This document shows positions 22,126-33,660 of a stretch of 64,000 nt of DNA, piece by piece. Location: assembly GCA_037893245.1 (NCBI GenBank), contig JBAIAA010000119.1, forward strand, positions 1,736,001 through 1,800,000. Reading direction: 5' to 3'. The stretch is from Crossaster papposus (Eukaryota; Echinodermata; Asteroidea; Velatida; Solasteridae). Numbering within the stretch: the stretch's first letter is position 1; each line of letters opens with the position of its first letter. Under the pieces are notes generated by a model. That model saw only the letters and a list, made by a program, of their open reading frames with translations. It did not search any database and was not told where the DNA came from. A program made the position numbers and the translations under genes.

Positions 22126-24217
22126 CAAAGATACTAGAAGGGGAAGATAGGACACGGCCGTTCAAAACGTGAAACCGGAAGTAATTGCTCAGAGGTCACG
22201 ATGGGGAAGGGCGCCCCCTTCGGGAGGTAGGTAAAACTTACGACCAATAGTAAAGTAAGCTACAGTTTACAATGGAGAGAAAATCAAAGATTTGGTGCTC
22301 CGCACTTAATTGCACCAATAATCCAAAGAAAACACCACAATACTCATTCTATCGTTTTCCAAGAGACAGTGGGAGGTAAGGCAAAGCTTGCAGTTTAAAT
22401 AAAAGTTTAAAATGCACTTTCAAATTCGATTTCGCACCAGTAAATTGTGCGAAAAGTTCATGCATTTACAACGCTAATGTTAATACTGTAATAACACACA
22501 CATACTGACTTATTTAGGCCTAGTATTATAATTATATACAGGGGCAAATTTTTATAGAAATTTGCTTCAGCACAAAAATTAACAGTCACATGGAAGTTTT
22601 GATCGTAATGGAGTAGGAGGCCTAGGCCTTGGACACCTCCATGTATTTATTTTGAGAAAACTGTACTGTTCCTTACTGCTAAAAAGGTGAAAAGTCACAT
22701 TTTCTTGAAAAGTAGGCCTACTGAAAAAAAAATAACACCTCAGAGTTTATAATACATGTATAAAGAGAAAGACTGCCTCAGGATTCAAACATTCATTGAC
22801 AGCCATCGATACATTACATTTTCCAATTGAACAGTGAACTAGTGGAAAATAGGAGTATCCTAAACTAACGTTTTACTCCTAAACTTGAATATTTGGACAT
22901 CGGCCTACCCTGGATAAAGGAATGTAATAAATAAATTAATTTAAAAATAATAAATAAATAATAAATAGGGCCTTGGCCTAATTAAATTAATTAATTAATA
23001 ATGAATAGCTTTTTGGTCTTTGTTGTACCAAAATTGAAAAATTAGTTTACCATTATTATCAACTTATCCTAACAAAACAACAGGTCCTTTGTAATCTTCT
23101 AATTATATAACATTATAATTAATACAAATATTAATGATTTGTGTGTACTGCATTTTTTGGTCACCAGATCAGCTAAATGGGTGCAAGCAACACGACGAGA
23201 TGATCTGCGTAGCAGGGCAGCAGAATACCTCAACAGAAACTGCAGGATATGTTCAGAACATTTTGAGAAATCTCAAATCCTTTGCCGAAGACTAGTGTTT
23301 AATGCCATCCCCACTATTTTTGCTGTCCCGAATCCACCACCAAGTGTATCTCTAAAGCGAAAACTGCCAAGTACTAGTAGAGACATTGATACAAAAAGTG
23401 AGGAAAAGAGATGTAAACAAGGTATGAAATGAGAAATAAATTCTTAAGAAAAAAATTCATTGTTGGTGTTTTATTGATGATTTATCTTTCTTGGATATGC
23501 TTTTTAACTACTTGTGAATATATAGTTTTCAGCCAGTTTTGCCTAACAGATTTAAAAACGAAAATTAAAAGATATTATTTATTATAGTATTTATTGATTA
23601 TATTTTCGATGATTGCTATACATGTAATAACAAAATGTAATATAATAAAAAGTGGATTTTGTTTTCAAAATGAAATTACATTTGTACTTGGTTGTCATCG
23701 TCATTGACTATCTGAAGTATCAGTAAATACAAGTTAAACAGTTAATATAAATCCACAGGAGATTATTCATTGTAGTGAAACAATGTTTTTTCATTTGTAT
23801 ACATTTAAACAAGTATTTTCAACTAAAAATGGATGCATAAAATATGAAAGTAGTTGAACTGGTTGGATTTACCCCATCTTTCATCTCAATAACAAAATGT
23901 ATTATCTGATTTATAAACATTGCAAAATCTCAATCTGCTACTTTTATTCACTTATTCTTTTATTTTCCTAATTCATTTCTCGATGTACTCGTAAACAAAA
24001 TGTCTACAGTTAATGAAAACCCCGCACGCATTTTACATCCGATGTCCTATATAATTCAACGTTTAACGTGTACATTCTGTGAAGCCGAAGGGCGCGTTTA
24101 CCTACCTGCCGTAAGCGGCGCCCTTCCCCATGGCCCAATTTGATGACGTCATCATGTTTCCCAGGTTACCGTATAAAGAGATACCCACTGTCCTATCTTC
24201 CCCTTCTAGTATCTTTG
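22126..24217 (+). mobile_element. P-like (THAP) DNA transposon, internally deleted
   Basis: Perfect 29-bp inverted ends at 22,126-22,154 and 24,189-24,217 (starting CAAAGATACTAGAAGGGG) are flanked by a 7-bp direct repeat GTAGAAC (22,119-22,125 and 24,218-24,224). A subterminal inverted pair also exists: GGGGAAGGGCGCC at 22,202 and GGCGCCCTTCCCC at 24,117. The only coding sequence inside is a THAP domain split over two exons; no catalytic body of a P transposase is seen. At about 2.1 kb it is probably a deletion derivative. Confidence 0.75.
22272..23421 (+). CDS. THAP zinc-finger domain protein, 3' end not found
   Basis: Exon 1 (22,272-22,375) starts MERKSKIWCSALNC. Exon 2 (23,168-23,421, after TTTTTGGTCACCAG) continues in phase 2 with AKWVQATRRD, then CRICSEHFEKSQ and IPTIFAVPNPP. 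The C-x4-C, CxxH and AVPTIF-like features are those of the C2CH THAP DNA-binding fold found in P-element transposases and cellular THAP proteins. Exon 2 ends at CAAG|GTATGA in phase 1. No following exon could be found before the right terminal repeat, so the protein as it stands is a THAP domain of about 119 residues plus an unknown tail. It may be a truncated transposase able to bind the element's ends; this is inference. Confidence 0.7.
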
Positions 24218-24264
24218 GTAGAACGGTGAGTTGGGAGGGCGCCACCATGCGGCGGAGTCTGGTT

Positions 24265-24319
24265 ATGCCATTCTCCCGCCTCCGTCACTGGTCGGTTGCC
24301 TTCCGACTTCCAATTACAG
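24265..24319. repeat. 55-bp exact duplicate, copy 1 (exon-like, ends at a GT donor)
   Basis: Begins ATGCCATTCTCCCGCCTCC and ends CCAATTACAG, followed by GTAAAA. It sits downstream of a Kozak-like GCCACCATG at 24,241. It is identical to 25,165-25,219, exactly 900 bp away. It may be an upstream (5' UTR) exon of the TDP-43-like gene. Confidence 0.6.
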
Positions 24320-25164
24320 GTAAAAATTTCCTTCTTTTTGCAAGTTTGATTCAAATATATAAACTAAAGGACAATAAACCTGGTATAACAAGTATCATTT
24401 AGATTTATTCATTAGCCCATTAAAGCTCAGGATTATATGTATTTTTTAGCAATTACAGTTCAGTTAAAGTTGTAAAGTTGTTGACACTGTCATGGCGCCG
24501 TCCAAGGACCATGCCGTTTTGCTAGTACATGTACATGTGCATTTATGAACACGAGTCTGAGCTTTATTGTATGTGGAGAATTGATCCCTGTAAGTTAATG
24601 CGATCTGTGAAATAGGTATTTTACAGTGCAGGCATCGGTATTAAGTCTAAGTTGACTGAGTAACGTGGGCATATTTTGACAAATTAATGGTAATCCATAG
24701 TCTATAGTTTATGCTACAACAGCGCCCTCTATGTCATTGGTAGACTAGTCAAATATTGGCATTGGAATAGTGTGTTAATTAACTTGCCAAGGTTTATTAT
24801 TTGGTGCAAGTTGTCTGTTAAGCTAATGACTTTTAGAATAAGCTTTAATATAGATCTGATAATTCTTAAGGATTTTAAGACAAGATGATCAATCCCATAT
24901 GCTGTTTTGATTGGTAAAAACCCACTGTACTGCTGGATTATTGTTTAATACAGGTCTTACAGATACAGGTGTATGATTCAAAACAAAACGTTGGAAGTAT
25001 TTGTACTAATTAATTCTTTTGTGAAAGAGTTGCATTATTTCAGCCGAAGTATTCACTTTATTGGATAGATTTTGGTGAACACACACTACATGTATTTATT
25101 GTACTAATGATTTCATTTATTTTCTCTTTCCTTCCTACTTGTTAATTGTTTACTGTCAAATTTG

Positions 25165-25219
25165 ATGCCATTCTCCCGCCTCCGTCACTGGTCGGTTGCC
25201 TTCCGACTTCCAATTACAG
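25165..25219. repeat. 55-bp exact duplicate, copy 2
   Basis: Identical to 24,265-24,319 but followed by TACCGAATAAAAG rather than a donor. The flanking sequence on both sides is unrelated between the copies. It is close upstream of the first coding exon at 25,426. Confidence 0.6.
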
Positions 25220-25425
25220 TACCGAATAAAAGAGTCAATCTGAACCCACTGATTTAGAGGTTTCAGTCATTCTGTAGCCTCCACAATAAAACCCCCCCTC
25301 CACATGTGTCAGAAGTGGGATTGACTGCTGTAATTTCAAAACAACAAGAGTGATATAAGCAGTGAGTGGTATCAAAATTTGTCTAGTCCTGTGTGCTGCA
25401 GGTCTTGTGAAAATAAGCTGTTGAA

Positions 25426-25755
25426 ATGAGCACTACTGTAAAAGTCAGCAAGGATGGTGGAAAGTCTCTTCGGTTTCCTCTTCGGAAAGGAAAGCTCCCG
25501 CTACAGGCGCTCGAGGACTACTTCGAGGGTGCCATAGGCATCACTTACATCGATAAGGACGGGGAGGAAGTGGTGCTACACAGGGTGGACAACATGATTA
25601 TATCACCTGAGAACGGCTGGGAGGACCATGTTTACTCTGTCGTTGTCAGGGAGCAAAAACCACAGACATCTCCTTCAACGGCCCCCAGTCTCACACATGT
25701 CGTGATGGCACCTGATCGGAAGCTTCACACTTTCGAAGGCAGGGATGATTCCTCT
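25426..25755 (+). CDS. TDP-43 N-terminal-domain-like protein, first coding exon
   Basis: ATG at 25,426 after GCTGTTGAA opens a 110-codon exon ending at the donor TCCTCT|GTAAAA (phase 0). Residues 5-85 resemble the ubiquitin-like N-terminal domain of TAR DNA-binding protein 43: a basic beta-strand start, ALEDYFEGAIGITYIDKDGE, then VLHRVDNMIISPENGWEDHV and YSVVVREQKP. The NGW element followed by a VY(S)V strand is the clearest match. In TDP-43 this domain drives oligomerisation. No RRM exon is found downstream in this window, so the protein may be a stand-alone NTD-like paralogue or continue with unrecognised exons. A possible second exon is at 26,422-26,505. Confidence 0.55.
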
Positions 25756-26421
25756 GTAAAATCTGTTAAATTAGTCATTTTTCCACCACTTAAATTTTTT
25801 AAGACTTTTAATATGTCATTGTGTTAATCATGAATAAACCTTGCTACACACCGATTCAGGGGTTGTTCATATGCAGTAAACCGCGACGAGAAGCTCACGC
25901 AATGTATGTTCAACGAACCTATAACTTACAGTTTTCTCAAAATGAAGTGCGAGTTGTAAACATTGCAGTACATGTACATGACAGTGCGATATCATTATTC
26001 ACTATTTGTGCTTGTACTTAACTTCCTTGTCAGGAAGTGGCAACAAACAGACGAGCGCCGTATATCTTCTAAACATGTTTACAAACTGATAGCAAGAAAA
26101 GTGTTACTTGCTAAAAACGGTTGTTATATAATATTATATTAATTCTAACAAGGATTTTAAAAAGCAAAATGTGTTTCTTGAACATTTGAAACTTTACGTT
26201 TCACCTTGTCTCAGTTTGTTATGTTTGCACGAATCATCATTTATCGATGGATGATTAAAAGTGTATACACAAACAATGCATTATGCTTGTATGAACAGTA
26301 TACTTCACGGGTGGGAGAAGTCTCAATGCCTGAAGCTTGACAAAGTAAAATCTTGCATGTGTGCATAGTTTCTACAGCCGCATGTAAATTGTACATGTAC
26401 ATGTACATGCACTGCGGTCAG
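25756..26421. other. intron-like, nothing recognised
   Basis: AT-rich, with TACATG simple repeats near 25,969 and 26,390. No homology to protein families is seen. Confidence 0.3.
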
Positions 26422-26505
26422 CAGTCCATGCCCGAAAAGGTCATCTCCCAGGCTTGCGGCTTGGCCGCTGTCATGGGGATCGTAAATAACCGTCTGATCA
26501 AGCTG
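26422..26505 (+). CDS. candidate second exon of the TDP-43-NTD-like gene
   Basis: An acceptor-like TGCGGTCAG, a 28-codon open segment (SMPEKVISQACGLAAVMG then IVNNRLIKL) and a strong donor CTG|GTAAGG. It enters and leaves in phase 0, matching the exon at 25,426. It is short and unrecognised. The next exon would have to lie beyond the tandem array. Confidence 0.3.
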
Positions 26506-26546
26506 GTAAGGTTTGTACACAAAACCCCCCCGTGTGGGTATTGTGT

Positions 26547-27986
26547 AGAAATATTAAGGTACCAACTTTCACGACAACGTGCTGGTAATGTATTTTAGAA
26601 ATGCGCCAGGGACGATAGCTAATAAGCTTTTGTTTAGGTAATTAATAACACACAGGGCCATAGCTAACCAGTGAATGATTGGTGTTTATTCATGCATTAA
26701 CTTCCAATTACCCGTGCCCCAAGGACCTCTTCGTTATCAAGTGATTAGTTAGCGAGCGGTTTCAAGTGATAATGTAAGAAATGCCCCTATATCTTTCCTT
26801 TGTCATGTTTATTCTTTTATCCGTATCACCCATAGAGGATGTGTGTTCTTGTCTTGCATTACGATCGAGGATCGAAACACAAAAGAGAACAAAGGGAACA
26901 AAGGATCCTCGATCGACGGTTTGCTTGTCCGAATTCTGTCCTCGATCGACGGTGCAAGCGCTAAGCAATGGGGATTGGGTTAAGTAAAGGAAGAAAGGAA
27001 AACACAATATCGATCCTCGGTCGTTATGTGGTTCACGACTGTGTGTCCAGTTCTGGCTGAAACACAATATCTAGTGTGTGTGGACACGATAAGAAGAAGA
27101 CTGAACTTATTTTCTGTTGAAAATAATTTCTTTTAAAAGTGATAAGCCAACGAGTGTTAGTTGTGTGATTTCCGCATGAATTGAGCACTGATGGCAAACT
27201 ATATGAAATTCAAACCGAAATTGTAATTGGACTTTTTCTTTTCTCAATCCCACCCCCCCCCCAAAAAAAAAAAGAGAGAAAACCCAACCTAATTGAAACT
27301 TGCAAAGATCATGATAATGTAAACTTAAAGTGATAATTAAAAACAAATTCTATGCTTTTCATTCACTTCAGGCAAGGTATAAGTCCTAAAATCGTAGGCC
27401 ATCACGTCAGGCAATGGAAGTGGTACAATTATTGTAAGGCGTTTTCAGTTGCGTTTAAAGCATTAGGCTATGCTTTTAAATCTTTTTCTGTATGTTGTTT
27501 CCAGATTTTCATCAATAATTGAGCTGAGTAGGGTTGTTGGCCATGGAAAACTGTGGTTTAGAATCCCACTCACCTCAAACCAGTCGCCTCATTGGGCATC
27601 TTTCATGTGCATCTATATACATGTATATAAAGCGAATTTGTCTGTGTGTCTGTGGTCAGAAAAGTGTTTGTCCGCTCATAACTCGAGAACTACGCACCCC
27701 AGAGCAAAACTAAAGGCATAGGCCTACTCGGAACGAGCATAGCGAACTGTGGGGTCCATTCCATTTCAAACAAACGAATGCTAGCGATTTTTCATCCTAG
27801 TTTGGAGTATCGAACTTGCGTGACCTTACGTGCAAAGCGTGTTGCACAATTAATCTTGTTCGTAGTGCTACGTCATAATCGCGCATGGTTTCTATAGTAG
27901 CATTCTACTCCGCGTGAAGTGAGCGTTTGTGAGTCGCTTATACATTACCAGCACGTTGTCGTGAAAGTTGGTACCTTAATATTTCT
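26547..27986. mobile_element. element bounded by perfect 47-bp inverted repeats
   Basis: The arms 26,547-26,593 and 27,940-27,986 are exact reverse complements, starting AGAAATATTAAGGTACCAAC. A 19-bp partial repeat of the right tip (TGGTACCTTAATATTTCT) follows at about 27,990-28,008. The interior is the first unit of the 1.17-kb tandem array with a 200-bp insert at 26,842-27,041. There is no transposase. Clear target duplications were not found. Confidence 0.6.
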
Positions 27987-28659
27987 ATGTTGGTACCTTA
28001 ATATTTCTGTGGGGTCCCATTCCATTTCAAACAAACGAATGCTAGCGATTTTTCATCCTAGTTTGGAGTATCGAACTTGCGTGACCTTACGTGCAAAGCG
28101 TGTTGCACAATTAATCTTGTTCGTAGTGCTACGTCATAATCGCGCATGGTTTCTATAGTAGCATTCTACTCCGCGTGAAGTGAGCGTTTGTGAGTCGCTT
28201 ATAGAAATGCGCCAGGGACGATAGCTAATAAGCTTTTGTTTAGGTAATTAATAACACACAGGGCCATAGCTAACCAGTGAATGATTGGTGTTTATTCATG
28301 CAATAACTTCCAATTACCCGTGCCCCAAGGACCTCTTCGTTATCAAGTGATTAGTTAGCGAGCGGTTTCAAGTGATAATGTAAGAAATGCCCCTATATCT
28401 TTCCTTTGTCATGTTTATTCTTTTATCCGTATCACCCATAGAGGAAATGTGTCCAGTTCTGGCTGAAACACAATATCTAGTGTGTGTGGACACGATAAGA
28501 AGAAGACTGAACTTATTTTCTGTTGAAAATAATTTCTTTTAAAAGTGATAAGCCAACGAGTGTTAGTTGTGTGATTTCCGCATGAATTGAGCACTGATGG
28601 CAAACTATATGAAATTTAAACCGAAATTGTAATTGGACTTTTTCTTTTCTCAATCCCAC

Positions 28660-28690
<31 letters not shown>

Positions 28691-30776
28691 AAGAGAGAGA
28701 AAACCCAACCTAATTGAAACTTGCAAAGATCATGATAATGTAAACTTAAAGTGATAATTAAAAACAAATTCTATGCTTTTCATTCACTTCAGGCAAGGTA
28801 TAAGTCCTAAAATCGTAGGCCATCACGTCAGGCAATGGAAGTGGTACAATTATTGTAAGGCGTTTTCAGTTGCGTTTAAAGCATTAGGCTATGCTTTTAA
28901 ATCTTTTTCTGTATGTTGTTTCCAGATTTTCATCAATAATTGAGCTGAGTAGGGTTGTTGGCCATGGAAAACTGTGGTTTAGAATCCCACTCACCTCAAA
29001 CCAGTCGCCTCATTGGGCATCTTTCATGTGCATCTATATACATGTATATAAAGCGAATTTGTCTGTACTGTGTGTCTGTGGTCAGAAAAGTGTTTGTCCG
29101 CTCATAACTCGAGAACTACGCACCCCAGAGCAAAACTAAAGGCATATAGGCCTACTCGGAACGAGCATAGCGAACTGTGGGGTCCCATTCCATTTCAAAC
29201 AAACGAATGCTAGCGATTTTTCATCCTAGTTTGGAGTATCGAACTTGCGTGACCTTACGTGCAAAGCGTGTTGCACAATTAATCTTGTTCGTAGTGCTAC
29301 GTCATAATCGCGCATGGTTTCTATAGTAGCATTCTACTCCGCGTGAAGTGAGCGTTTGTGAGTCGCTTATAGAAATGCGCCAGGGACGATAGCTAATAAG
29401 CTTTTGGTTAGGTAATTAATAACACACAGGGCCATAGCTAACCAGTGAATGATTGGTGTTTATTCATGCAATAACTTCCAATTACCCGTGCCCCAAGGAC
29501 CTCTTCGTTATCAAGTGATTAGTTAGCGAGCGGTTTCAAGTGATAATGTAAGAAATGCCCCTATATCTTTCCTTTGTCATGTTTATTCTTTTATCCGTAT
29601 CACCCATAGAGGAAATGTGTCCAGTTCTGGCTGAAACACAATATCTAGTGTGTGTGGACACGATAAGAAGAAGACTGAACTTATTTTCTGTTGAAAATAA
29701 TTTCTTTTAAAAGTGATAAGCCAACGAGTGTTAGTTGTGTGATTTCCGCATGAATTGAGCACTGATGGCAAACTATATGAAATTCAAACCGAAATTGTAA
29801 TTGGACTTTTTCTTTTCTCAATCCCACCCCCCCCCCCCCCCCCAAAAAAAAAAAAAGAGAGAAAACCCAACCTAATTGAAACTTGCAAAGATCATGATAA
29901 TGTAAACTTAAAGTGATAATTAAAAACAAATTCTATGCTTTTCATTCACTTCAGGCAAGGTATAAGTCCTAAAATCGTAGGCCATCACGTCAGGCAATGG
30001 AAGTGGTACAATTATTGTAAGGCGTTTTCAGTTGCGTTTAAAGCATTAGGCTATGCTTTTAAATCTTTTTCTGTATGTTGTTTCCAGATTTTCATCAATA
30101 ATTGAGCTGAGTAGGGTTGTTGGCCATGGAAAACTGTGGTTTAGAATCCCACTCACCTCAAACCAGTCGCCTCATTGGGCATCTTTCATGTGCATCTATA
30201 TACATGTATATAAAGCGAATTTGTCTGTACTGTGTGTCTGTGGTCAGAAAAGTGTTTGTCCGCTCATAACTCGAGAACTACGCACCCCAGAGCAAAACTA
30301 AAGGCATAGGCCTACTCGGAACGAGCATAGCGAACTGTGGGGTCCCATTCCATTTCAAACAAACGAATGCTAGCGATTTTTCATCCTAGTTTGGAGTATC
30401 GAACTTGCGTGACCTTACGTGCAAAGCGTGTTGCACAATTAATCTTGTTCGTAGTGCTACGTCATAATCGCGCATGGTTTCTATAGTAGCATTCTACTCC
30501 GCGTGAAGTGAGCGTTTGTGAGTCGCTTATATTTTAGAAATGCGCCAGGGACGATAGCTAATAAGCTTTTGTTTAGGTAATTAATAACACACAGGGCCAT
30601 AGCTAACCAGTGAATGATTGGTGTTTATTCATGCAATAACTTCCAATTACCCGTGCCCCAAGGACCTCTTCGTTATCAAGTGATTAGTTAGCGAGCGGTT
30701 TCAAGTGATAATGTAAGAAATGCCCCTATATCTTTCCTTTGTCATGTTTATTCTTTTATCCGTATCACCCATAGAG
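26597..30776 (+). repeat. 1.17-kb tandem repeat array, 3.2 units
   Basis: Units start at AGAAATGCGCCAGGGACGAT: 26,597-28,202 (1,606 bp, with an insert and a doubled end), 28,203-29,370 (1,168 bp), 29,371-30,535 (1,165 bp), and a partial unit 30,536-30,776. A diverged relic starts at 31,164. Units 2 and 3 are almost identical apart from C/A homopolymer lengths near 28,661 and 29,826. ORFs recurring in each unit show no protein-like conservation. Confidence 0.9.
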
Positions 30777-31577
30777 CTATTGTATGTACATTATAAAATG
30801 AGCTATTTTATGGCTCGATGTACAAAGTGATGCCTGCTGGGCCAAAACTATAGAAACCTCAAGAAATTGTACGGCTTTGTACGGCTATTTGAATACATTT
30901 GTAGCTATACCGAAGCCGACACCCCCAAAATCGAAACGCACGCGCCGGTTACCAAATTAGCGTTTCATTTGTTTTCTCTGCGCAAACAGCACAAATGCGT
31001 GTGCGTATTATAGCCGCACGCGCCCGCTGTAAATGATTTTGCCGTGATTTTGTAACTGGCATGGCGCGCGTAAGTTGAAGAGCACAACGTCGAATGCGCA
31101 CGCATCGATCAACGAAAAACGGTTTGGGCAAGATCGAAGCCTTCATTCCATCGCCTATATTTTAGAAATACGCCACGGACGATAGATAAATAGCTTTCGT
31201 TTAGGTAATTAATAACACACAGGGCCATAGCTAATCAGTGAATGACTGGTGATTAATTAAGCAATAATGTCCAATCGCCCGTGCCCCAACTAAGGACCTC
31301 TTCGTTAACGAGTGATTAGTTGGTGATGGGCTTCAAATGATAAGGTAAAACATATCCCTATATTTTTCTTCTGTCCTGTTTATTCCTTTATCCGTATCAC
31401 CCATAGAGCTATTGTATGTACATTAAAATTAGCTATTTTATGGCTCGATGTACAAAGTGATGCCTTTTGTAAGGCTTTTGTAAGGCTATTTGCATACCTG
31501 CGTTTGTATTCTAGGCCTATACAGTGCGTTACTGAAGCACGCCCAAAATCGAAACGCATGCGCCGGTTACCAAATTA
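30777..31577. repeat. repeat mosaic with the empty target site
   Basis: Two related segments (30,777-31,160 and 31,405-31,577) share GAGCTATTGTATGTACATT and CGCCGGTTACCAAATTAGCG. The first contains the uninterrupted TTAGCGTTTCATTTGTTTTC at about 30,957, which is the pre-insertion state of the element at 31,587. Confidence 0.7.
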
Positions 31578-31586
31578 GCGTTTCAT

Positions 31587-33303
31587 TAGACTTGATCCAA
31601 GTCGGGATTAAGTGGTAACATTGCGTATGTATTCACCGCCGATCGCGGTCGTAAGACAAAAGAATTGGGTACGTCCACGATTGACAAAACGTCCACGATT
31701 CCGAATCGTGTACAAATCCTATGGAGGTCATCCGAAAACGTTAGAGTATAAACAAAAGAAGGGAAGACGGTAGGACAATGCCCCGTCCACGATTGGCGTT
31801 GTTTACCAACCTGTATGCTCATGGTCATCCACACTGTGCGCCTCGCGTCACGTCCACGCTTATCAGTAGCGCGCCCTCATGCGCCACCCATGCTCATGTG
31901 TGATTTACTGCACTGACATTAGCCTCTGTCATGACCTTTCTAAAAGGTCAACGCGAGGAAAATTGTCAAAATGGCGGCGCTTACCAACAGCAACACGTGT
32001 GTCGTCGATGTCAGAACTTTATGGCTTACGACGGAGCTCTAAAGGCTGTGGTTATTTCGAAAGGATAAACCGTAGGCATAAGGCTAAATGTCATCCAAAA
32101 CCGTAAAATTACGAAAGAAAAAGAAACAGCGACTGAAAAAATGGTCAGTTTGTGAAAGCGTGCTGCGCTATATACGTACGTGCGTAGCTAGCGGATGTCA
32201 GACAAGTCGACCGTTGAGACAACTCGACTCGGGACAAGTCGACCCTTGAGACCGTAACTCGCCCGTTGAGACAACTCGACCTTTGGGAGAGCTATAGCTG
32301 TACTTCGACGTTTACATTGTTTATAAACAGTTAGTGTTGGGCCGACTTTCCTCATGCAATGTTGCCATACTTCTTTGTTGACAAACTGCAAATTCATTGT
32401 ACCTTTACCATGTTAATGTTATTAATGCTTGCTATTTACCCTCTGTTAACAATTTAGGTGTAAGCTTAGTCCGAAAAAAACAAAAACGGTGGCGTCCAGA
32501 AATTGTGCACACAATCGACCGAGTGCTCCCTAATTGGTCGTGGCGCAATTGAATAATTTTTGGAAAATCCAAGTTTAATATTTACGAACTTCTTTTAATG
32601 TCAGGTTTTCAGTCAATAAAAGGATAAAATATTACTAGATTTCACAGGCGTCTGTACATTTAATGTGACAGTATTTAAAACTGGTTTTTAAATTAACATT
32701 GCAGGATCAGGAATTTTGAGGTTTAACGTCCATATAGTAATTATGTGAACCAAGTGCTTGTGTGTAAATAATTAAAAATACAAAAATAATATTGCTTGTA
32801 CATGTATCAAGTTGTTTGTTTACTGTATGGCATTCAAATATGGCTTTCAAATAAAGCTTCAGTTCAGTGCCACTGAATTTTTTGTTTTGTTTAAATGTTA
32901 ATTTGGCCTAACCGGTTTTCTAAGGAGCATAAATACACGGCGGGTCTTTTCAAGTGCAGGAAAGAAAATCTAGTTTTATGATTGGCCATTTGTTATTAAG
33001 TATTTCCCCGCAATTCATTAACTATCTGTTGTCTTTCCTCCATGGTATGGCTACTTACATTAGTTTTACGCGCGAGCTCGAAAGCCATATTGACAAATTT
33101 CCGCAAAACGCCCTCTTCGGTTGATTTTCGTCATTTCATGACAGAGGCTAATGATGACATCGCGTTGATGCCGATAGCGGAACGACAACCAGATGACGGC
33201 GCCTTTTTTCTAAGGCCAACAAAGCACATAACTATTCGGCCGGATTGACGAAAGCAAATTGGTAGTCTTAACTCCATGGTAAGTCCGACTTGGGTCAAGT
33301 CTA
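31587..33303. mobile_element. TIR element with 9-bp TSD (Mutator-like by TSD length)
   Basis: Ends TAGACTTGATCCAAGTCGGG and CCGACTTGGGTCAAGTCTA are inverted. Flanking 9-bp repeats GCGTTTCAT lie at 31,578-31,586 and 33,304-33,312. The paralogous site at 30,960-30,968 has one copy and no element. A subterminal inverted pair ATTAGCCTCTGTCATGA lies at 31,918 and is complementary to TCATGACAGAGGCTAAT near 33,136. No transposase ORF is seen. A segment near 31,670-31,800 (CGTCCACGATT blocks) reappears inverted at 52,063-52,200. Confidence 0.75.
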
Positions 33304-33431
33304 GCGTTTCATTTGTTTTCTCTGCGCAAACAGCAAAAATGCGTGTGCGTAGCCGCACGCGCCCGCTACAGATGATTTTGCCGTAACTTTCACTGGCATG
33401 ACGCGCGTAAGTTGAAGAGCACAACGTCGTT

Positions 33432-33660
33432 CTACCAAGGATTCCACTTATTCAATCCGACTCCGAGTTGCCATTCCAGTTTCGCCGTCTGCAGTTTCCC
33501 TGCAAGCCATGCTTTGCTGTGACCATAAACAAGGCTCAAGGTCAGACGTTCAATGCAATCGGTGTTGACCTTTCCGTCCTGTGCTTCTCTCACGGCCAAC
33601 TGTATGTAGCTGCCTCTCATTTTTCGGCCAACACTGGATACAAGTGCTTCGTGATCCACA
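33432..33660 (+). pseudogene. Helitron Rep/helicase C-terminal fragment (PIF1-like)
   Basis: An open frame reads LPRIPL, then LPFQFRRLQFPCKPCFAVTI, NKAQGQTFNAIGVDL and CFSHGQLYVAASHF. These are the last helicase motifs of PIF1-like Helitron proteins (motif V/VI region, family form 'TINKSQGQTL...HGQLYVALSR'). The canonical Ser-Arg after the YVA motif is changed to SHF. It is 5' truncated: homology begins abruptly where the adjacent repeat (GAGCACAACGTCG) breaks off. No Helitron 3' hairpin/CTRR end was confidently found. Confidence 0.75.

Noticed and set aside
27107-30301. ORFs recurring in each tandem unit (MFLIITLSLHYHDLC, MLLNLFLYVVSRF)
   Set aside because: They recur only because the DNA repeats. 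No domain, poor composition and homopolymer-dependent ends.
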